From the NCBI GenBank assembly GCA_964481165.1, contig CAYZYC010000002.1, forward strand, positions 1 through 56,347: a stretch of DNA of 56,347 bases, written 5' to 3'. A program made the position numbers and the translations under genes. The stretch comes from Zeimonas sp964481165. Its GTDB lineage: Bacteria > Pseudomonadota > Gammaproteobacteria > Burkholderiales > Burkholderiaceae_E. Positions 52,229-56,347 of the stretch are shown here, one piece after another. The first letter of the stretch is position 1. Every line of letters starts with the position of its first letter. The notes below the pieces were generated by a model. The model was not told where the DNA came from and ran no database searches. It worked only from the letters and a program-made list of their open reading frames with translations.

Positions 52229-54582
52229 GCCGGATCGGACGGTTCTGGAACCGCTACGTGATGAACCGGCGCAGCTGGTGGCTGCCGCTGTCGGTCGTCC
52301 TGGCGGTCGGCGTGCTGAGCATGCTGTACATGGGCACGCGCACCTACGTCGACGCCCCGCCGATTCCCGACTTCGTCGGCGAGCGCGGCGAGACGGTGAT
52401 CGCCGCCGACGCGATCACGCGCGGGCAGGTGGTATTCCTGAAGTACGGGCTGATGAACTACGGCAGCATGTTCGGCGACGGCGCCGGACGCGGGCCCGAC
52501 TTCACCGCCGATGCGCTGCACCGCATGGCCGTCGCGATGCGCGACCACCACGCTTCGCGCACCGGAATCGACGCCGATTCGGCGCTCGCGATCACGCAGC
52601 GCGAAATCCGCCGCAACCGCCACGACCCGCAGACGAACACCGTCGTCGTCGGCGATGCGCAGGCCTACGCGGCGCGCGAGCTGCAGCGCCACACCGCCGC
52701 GCGTTTCCGCGGCGAAGGCAGCGAAGCGTTCCATCCGGCGGGGTTCCTGGCCGACGAGGCCGAACTGCGCGATCTCGCCGCGTTCTTCTTCTGGGGGGCA
52801 TGGGTCTGCGGCGCGGAACGGCCCGGCAAGGACTACACGTACACGCACAACTGGCCGTACGACGAGTTCGCCGGCAACCGGCCGAGCGCGCAGGTCGTGC
52901 TGTGGAGCGTCATCGCGGTGCTGGCGCTCGTCGCGGCACTCGGCGCGGTGCTGTTCCTGTACGGACGCTATTCGACGATCGCCGGGTGGCGCGCGCCGGA
53001 ACGCGCGGCGCACGACACCGGCTCCGACCGCGACGGTCGCGACGGCCGCGACGCATCGAGCGGATTCCCCGACGGCGGCGTGGTGAGCCGACCGCTCGAG
53101 TCGCGCCCGTCGACGCTGCAGCGTGCGACCTACCGCTTCTTCGTCGTTGCCGCGATCCTCTTCGTGCTGCAGATCGCCGCCGGCGTGCTGACCGTGCACG
53201 ACTTCCTCGGCATCACGAGCGTGTTCGGCTACGACCTGGCGGACATCCTGCCGATTCCGATCGTGCGCGGCTGGCACCTGCAACTGGCGCTGTTGTGGAT
53301 CACCGCATGCTGGATCGGCGCGTCGATCTTCGTCATATCGACCGCGACCCCACGCGTTCCCGCCGGGCAGTTGCGCCTCGTCGACACGCTGTTCTGGCTG
53401 CTCGTCGTGACCACGGTCGGCGGCCTGGCCGGCGTCGCGCTCGGCCCGCACGGACTGCTCGGCGAATACTGGAACCTGCTCGGCAGCCAGGGGTGGGAAT
53501 TCGTCGAGCAGGGACGGCTGTGGCAGGCCATGCTGTTCGTCGTCATCGCGCTGTGGGCGGTCGTGCTGGTTCGAGCCGTCGCACCGATCTGGCGTGCAGG
53601 CGACGCGTGGACGCTGCCCAAGTGGCTCGTCTACTGTGTCGCCTGCGTACTCGCGCTGTTCGTCTCGGGATTCGTCGCCACGCCCGAGACGAACTTCGTC
53701 GTCGCCGATTTCTGGCGGTGGGCGGTGATCCACATGTGGGTCGAAGCCTTCTTCGAAGTGTTCACGACCGCGGTGCTCGCGTACTTCATGGTGCTGATGC
53801 GCCTGGTCAGCCACGCGGCGGCGTCACGGATCGTCTACCTGGCCACGCTGCTGTTCCTCGGCTCGGGGCTGCTCGGCATCTCGCACAACTTCTACTGGAA
53901 CGCCAAACCGGTGGAGACACTGGCGATCGGCAGCGTGTTCTCGACGCTGCAGGTCGTTCCGCTGATCCTGCTGACGCTCGAGGCGTGGCAGTTCCGCAAT
54001 ACGCCGCAGAGCCGGCAGGCGGGCAGCTTCGCGCAGACCGACGCGTTCCGCTTCCTGCTCGGCGTCAACTTCTGGAACTTCCTCGGCGCCGGCATGTTCG
54101 GCTTCATGATCAACCTGCCGATCGTCAACTACTACGAGCACGGCACCTATCTCACCGTGAACCACGGACACGCCGCGCTGATGGGCGTCTACGGCAACCT
54201 CGCGATCGCGATGATCGTCTTCTGCGCGCGCTGCCTCGTCGACCCCGCGCGCTGGAACGCCGCGCTGCTGCGCCGCGTGTTCTGGTCGCTGAACATCGGA
54301 CTGCTGCTGATGGTCGCGCTCGACCTGTTCCCGGTCGGCATCGCGCAACTGCTCGACGTGCTCGAGAACGGCTTCTGGCACGCGCGATCGCAGGCCTTCG
54401 TGCAGGGCGACCTGTTCCAGGCGCTCACCTGGGCGCGCATCGTCGGCGGCGCGCTGTTCGTCTGCGGCGGCGTGCTGCCGCTGGCGTGGTTCGTGGCGAC
54501 GAGGTCGGCGGCGCTGAAGGCAGCGCTGCCGGAAGCACACTCGTCTTCACCTACCCGCTCAGTGCCCGAACTCTCGATCTGA
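52219..54582 (+). CDS. Quinol NO reductase-like membrane protein, candidate nitric oxide dismutase
   Basis: The 787-residue protein is a heme-copper-type oxidoreductase of the qNOR family, with a periplasmic N-terminal domain (WGAWVCGAERPGKDYTYTHN, residues 192-211) and about 13-14 membrane helices. Heme ligands H353 (GWHLQLALLW), H649 and H651 (VNHGHAALMG) are present. FeB-site H505 and E509 (HMWVE) and H556 are present, but the next His is N557 (GISHNFYW), and the usual Glu of ALEVVPL is Q578 (TLQVVPL). At the quinol site H327 is kept, while the expected Glu, Phe and Asp are G331, V335 and about G744. These changes match those described for proposed nitric oxide dismutases. An ATG at 52225 is an alternative start. 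The last residues read into the antisense mazF gene. Confidence 0.88.
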   Translation: MPMSRIGRFWNRYVMNRRSWWLPLSVVLAVGVLSMLYMGTRTYVDAPPIPDFVGERGETVIAADAITRGQVVFLKYGLMNYGSMFGDGAGRGPDFTADALHRMAVAMRDHHASRTGIDADSALAITQREIRRNRHDPQTNTVVVGDAQAYAARELQRHTAARFRGEGSEAFHPAGFLADEAELRDLAAFFFWGAWVCGAERPGKDYTYTHNWPYDEFAGNRPSAQVVLWSVIAVLALVAALGAVLFLYGRYSTIAGWRAPERAAHDTGSDRDGRDGRDASSGFPDGGVVSRPLESRPSTLQRATYRFFVVAAILFVLQIAAGVLTVHDFLGITSVFGYDLADILPIPIVRGWHLQLALLWITACWIGASIFVISTATPRVPAGQLRLVDTLFWLLVVTTVGGLAGVALGPHGLLGEYWNLLGSQGWEFVEQGRLWQAMLFVVIALWAVVLVRAVAPIWRAGDAWTLPKWLVYCVACVLALFVSGFVATPETNFVVADFWRWAVIHMWVEAFFEVFTTAVLAYFMVLMRLVSHAAASRIVYLATLLFLGSGLLGISHNFYWNAKPVETLAIGSVFSTLQVVPLILLTLEAWQFRNTPQSRQAGSFAQTDAFRFLLGVNFWNFLGAGMFGFMINLPIVNYYEHGTYLTVNHGHAALMGVYGNLAIAMIVFCARCLVDPARWNAALLRRVFWSLNIGLLLMVALDLFPVGIAQLLDVLENGFWHARSQAFVQGDLFQALTWARIVGGALFVCGGVLPLAWFVATRSAALKAALPEAHSSSPTRSVPELSI

Positions 54583-54889
54583 CTTCAGCGAGTTCGAGCG
54601 ACGACGCTCTGGCCCGGAACCGCGCTCGGCGGGCGACCCAGTCCACGCTCTTCACCTGATCGGACAGCACCGCACTCCTCGGTTCTCCTGCGAGATCGAC
54701 CTCGAACGGATAGCCCTTGATTCGAGTGGTAACCGGGCAGCAAAGCATCAGGCCGCTTCGGCCGTTGTAGCTCGAAGGACTTATCACGAGCGCCGGGCGA
54801 TGCCCGGCCTGCTCATGCCCCGCCTGCGGATCGAATTGCAGCCAGACGATGTCGCCCGATTCCGGAACGTAGCGCCGGCTGGCGCTCAC
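54551..54889 (-). CDS. mazF: MazF-family toxin (type II toxin-antitoxin endoribonuclease)
   Basis: MazF cleaves mRNA at short sequence motifs and stops growth when its antitoxin fails. The 112-residue protein matches the family along its length: YVPESGDIVWLQFDPQAGHE, then RPALVISPSSYNGRSG, and VTTRIKGYPFEV. The start is GTG 54889, overlapping the stop of the upstream gene (GTGA), so it is translated in step with it. Base composition and codon use are lower in G/C at third positions than in the neighbours, which suggests transfer. The expected separate mazE gene is absent; instead the upstream gene carries a MazE-like tail. The 3' end overlaps the qNOR-like gene by 32 bases. Confidence 0.92.
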   Translation of the reverse strand: MSASRRYVPESGDIVWLQFDPQAGHEQAGHRPALVISPSSYNGRSGLMLCCPVTTRIKGYPFEVDLAGEPRSAVLSDQVKSVDWVARRARFRARASSLELAEVRSRVRALSG

Positions 54890-56235
54890 AGATCTTCGCG
54901 TCCAACCGGGCGCCCCAGATCGATTTCCGCGTGTCGATTGTCGGGGGTAATGCGGGAAACAAGGTCGTCCAGATCGTATTCAGGCCGCTCAATCTTCACT
55001 CCGGCCGGGATGCGTCCCTCGGCGACCCAGCGATCGAAGACCGCCAACGCCGCATCGACGAACGCGTCGTCGTTGATGTGCAGATCCAGGTCGTGCAGTT
55101 CGACCGGAGCACGCAGGTGTCGACGAAACTCGTCGACATACTCGGCGTGCACCCGGGGATCGTGCATCGGCTGTCCCTCGCGATCCCAGGCGTGGATGCC
55201 GCGCACCGGAAGGAAGAACGCCACGGGACCGGTCGCGCGCGCAAGCTTCGCGGCGATCTCGCGGGCGATCGCCCGGCGCTCGTCCGGCGTCGTGTTCACC
55301 GAACCGATCAGGCGGTTGTGCGCGTGATACGAACGATCGGCGTACTCCGGAACCAGCGGCTTCCAGCTCTGCACGTCGATCATGTCGCTCGCTCCGGGTG
55401 CGACCAGCTGCGGTATGCCGCGGCGGCCGGCAGCCTCGAGACGCGAAGCACCCGCGGTGACGACCGAGCCGTGCAGGTGGTTGCTGACCTCGGCCTGCGC
55501 GAAATCGAACACGGCAGCGAACTCGCCCTGCTCGATCAGCGCTTCCATCGCCCGGCCGCCCATGCCCGTGCAATGGAAGACGACCGGCTCGTAGCCGCGC
55601 TGCTCGAGAGCCGGCGTCAGCCGCACCATGTAGCTCAGGCACGACTTGCCCAGCGACGAGATCGCGACGCGCGGACGCGGCGTACGCACCGGGACGACCG
55701 AGTTGCATGCCCCGAGCACCGCACCGGCCGCCTGGCTGAGGATCGAGCGGCAGATCGAGTTCAACCCGTACAGGCCACCGGCCCACGAGATCATCATCAG
55801 GTCCGGCGCGAGACGCTCCGGAGGAAGCAGGTGCGAGTAGGCCACCGTCGAGACGATGAACTTCGGCATGCCCAGCGGAAGTGCCGCCGTCACGTCGAGT
55901 GCCAGGTCGGTACCCATCGTGCCGCCGAGCGCGAGGATGCCGTGGATGCGGCCCTGCCGATATCGCTCGATCGTGAGCCGGACGGCGCCTTCGGCCATCT
56001 TCCGCATCGCGAGGTTCTCGTCACCCAGCGCGGCGATCTGCGCGAGCGTCATGCCGGCCGCCTCGGCGACTTCCCGATTGCTGATTCCGACCGGGTACGA
56101 GGGCGTTCCGAGGACGCCCACGTCCATGATGGTCGCCTTCGCGCCTGCGGACTCGATGCAGCTCTTCATGAAGAGCAGCTCGTCCGCCTTGGTGTCGGCC
56201 GTGCCGACCACGAGGATCTGCAGCCCCGGCTTCAT
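54886..56235 (-). CDS. Tm-1-like/UPF0261 protein with a C-terminal MazE-like extension
   Basis: Residues 1 to about 410 form a complete UPF0261 (Tm-1-like ATP-binding) protein: LQILVVGTADTKADELLFMK, GILALGGTMGTDLALDVTAALPLG, KFIVSTVAYSHLL, HCTGMGGRAMEALIEQGEF and LHINDDAFVDAALAVFDRWV. In plants a related domain gives virus resistance; bacterial members have no settled role. The last 35 residues resemble the toxin-binding end of MazE and are coupled by a GTGA overlap to mazF. The chimera probably arose by deletion or insertion joining the 3' end of mazE to this gene. It may still neutralise MazF, but it lacks the usual DNA-binding domain for autoregulation. The start at ATG 56235 is supported by the conserved N-terminus. 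Confidence 0.85.
   Translation of the reverse strand: MKPGLQILVVGTADTKADELLFMKSCIESAGAKATIMDVGVLGTPSYPVGISNREVAEAAGMTLAQIAALGDENLAMRKMAEGAVRLTIERYRQGRIHGILALGGTMGTDLALDVTAALPLGMPKFIVSTVAYSHLLPPERLAPDLMMISWAGGLYGLNSICRSILSQAAGAVLGACNSVVPVRTPRPRVAISSLGKSCLSYMVRLTPALEQRGYEPVVFHCTGMGGRAMEALIEQGEFAAVFDFAQAEVSNHLHGSVVTAGASRLEAAGRRGIPQLVAPGASDMIDVQSWKPLVPEYADRSYHAHNRLIGSVNTTPDERRAIAREIAAKLARATGPVAFFLPVRGIHAWDREGQPMHDPRVHAEYVDEFRRHLRAPVELHDLDLHINDDAFVDAALAVFDRWVAEGRIPAGVKIERPEYDLDDLVSRITPDNRHAEIDLGRPVGREDL
54889..54993 (-). other. MazE-like antitoxin tail fused to the UPF0261 protein
   Basis: The last 35 residues of the upstream protein (415-449) read IERPEYDLDDLVSRITPDNR followed by a short acidic end (HAEIDLGRPVGREDL), the pattern of a MazE toxin-binding C-terminus. 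The codons ATT, CCT, CTT, GTT, ATT and AAT appear here but are rare in the preceding part of the gene. No AbrB-type DNA-binding domain is present. Confidence 0.7.
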
Positions 56236-56276
56236 CTCTCGTCCCGTTCTCCGACCCGCAACCCGCGCGGGACCCG

Positions 56277-56347
56277 CTACGCCGAACAGGCTACGAGCGC
56301 CCCTTCGATCGCATCGACCAGCACGTCGACCTGCTCGCGCTGGATCA
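56277..56347 (-). CDS. 3' end of an unidentified gene
   Basis: On the minus strand an open frame enters from the right edge and ends with TAG at 56277-56279. The last residues read IQREQVDVLVDAIEGALVAC then SA. The pattern resembles the C-terminal helix of class III aminotransferases, but 23 residues are too few for a firm call. It lies 41 bases upstream of the UPF0261 gene on the same strand, so it may be in the same operon. Confidence 0.4.
   Translation of the reverse strand, partial: IQREQVDVLVDAIEGALVACSA

Overview
The window is a high-GC (roughly two thirds G+C, strong G/C bias at third codon positions) chromosomal segment of a betaproteobacterium, most likely a member of the Burkholderiales. 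The main reasons are the gene order hslU-hslV-(STAS gene)-dksA-cobW / xerC-DUF484-dapF-two lpxL-like genes / metK, the one-cysteine DksA, and an S-adenosylhomocysteine (SAH) riboswitch in front of ahcY-tlyA-metF. No tRNA, rRNA, CRISPR array or insertion sequence was seen, and no gap between genes exceeds 300 bases.

Layout. 1-1483: the 3' end of a ligC-type dehydrogenase (protocatechuate 4,5-cleavage) and an aldo/keto reductase. 1495-11079 (minus strand): housekeeping genes for the HslUV protease, DksA, a COG0523 GTPase, XerC, DapF and two lipid A-type acyltransferases. 11144-18762: metK behind a -10 box and a possible structured leader, pdxH, a degenerate HD-GYP protein, then ahcY-tlyA-metF behind a clear SAH riboswitch. 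18936-21861: a second degenerate HD-GYP protein overlapping an apparently intact EAL phosphodiesterase gene. 21833-32054: 5-formyl-THF cyclo-ligase, lytic transglycosylase, CCA enzyme, diheme cytochrome c, MidA-like methyltransferase, acyltransferase and a folM-like/folB/ttcA operon. 31972-38071 (minus strand): a six-gene group 2 Mrp cation/proton antiporter operon (AB fused, C, D, E, F, G) in which every junction overlaps.

38190-54582 is the accessory part. An AraC regulator diverges from a plus-strand run of thirteen closely spaced genes. The first four match the aauBEDA order of aromatic amine dehydrogenase, a tryptophan tryptophylquinone (TTQ) enzyme. They are followed by DUF1329, DUF1302, an RND/MMPL transporter, a TerB-like protein, a Ycf48-like protein, a small cytochrome c, two diheme proteins of the MauG/cytochrome c peroxidase family, and a quinol-NO-reductase-like membrane protein. 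The last protein has lost several residues expected of a true qNOR: a third FeB histidine is Asn, the second active-site Glu is Gln, and three quinol-site residues are replaced. This is the pattern described for proposed nitric oxide dismutases. The likely logic is periplasmic amine oxidation, maturation of the TTQ cofactor by MauG-like proteins, and electron transfer through c-type cytochromes to a membrane oxidoreductase.

54551-56347: a MazF toxin gene is translationally coupled to a Tm-1-like (UPF0261) gene whose last 35 codons look like the toxin-binding tail of a MazE antitoxin, with a matching change in codon use. This appears to be a scar where a mazEF module was joined to a resident gene. 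The window ends in the 3' end of an unidentified minus-strand gene.
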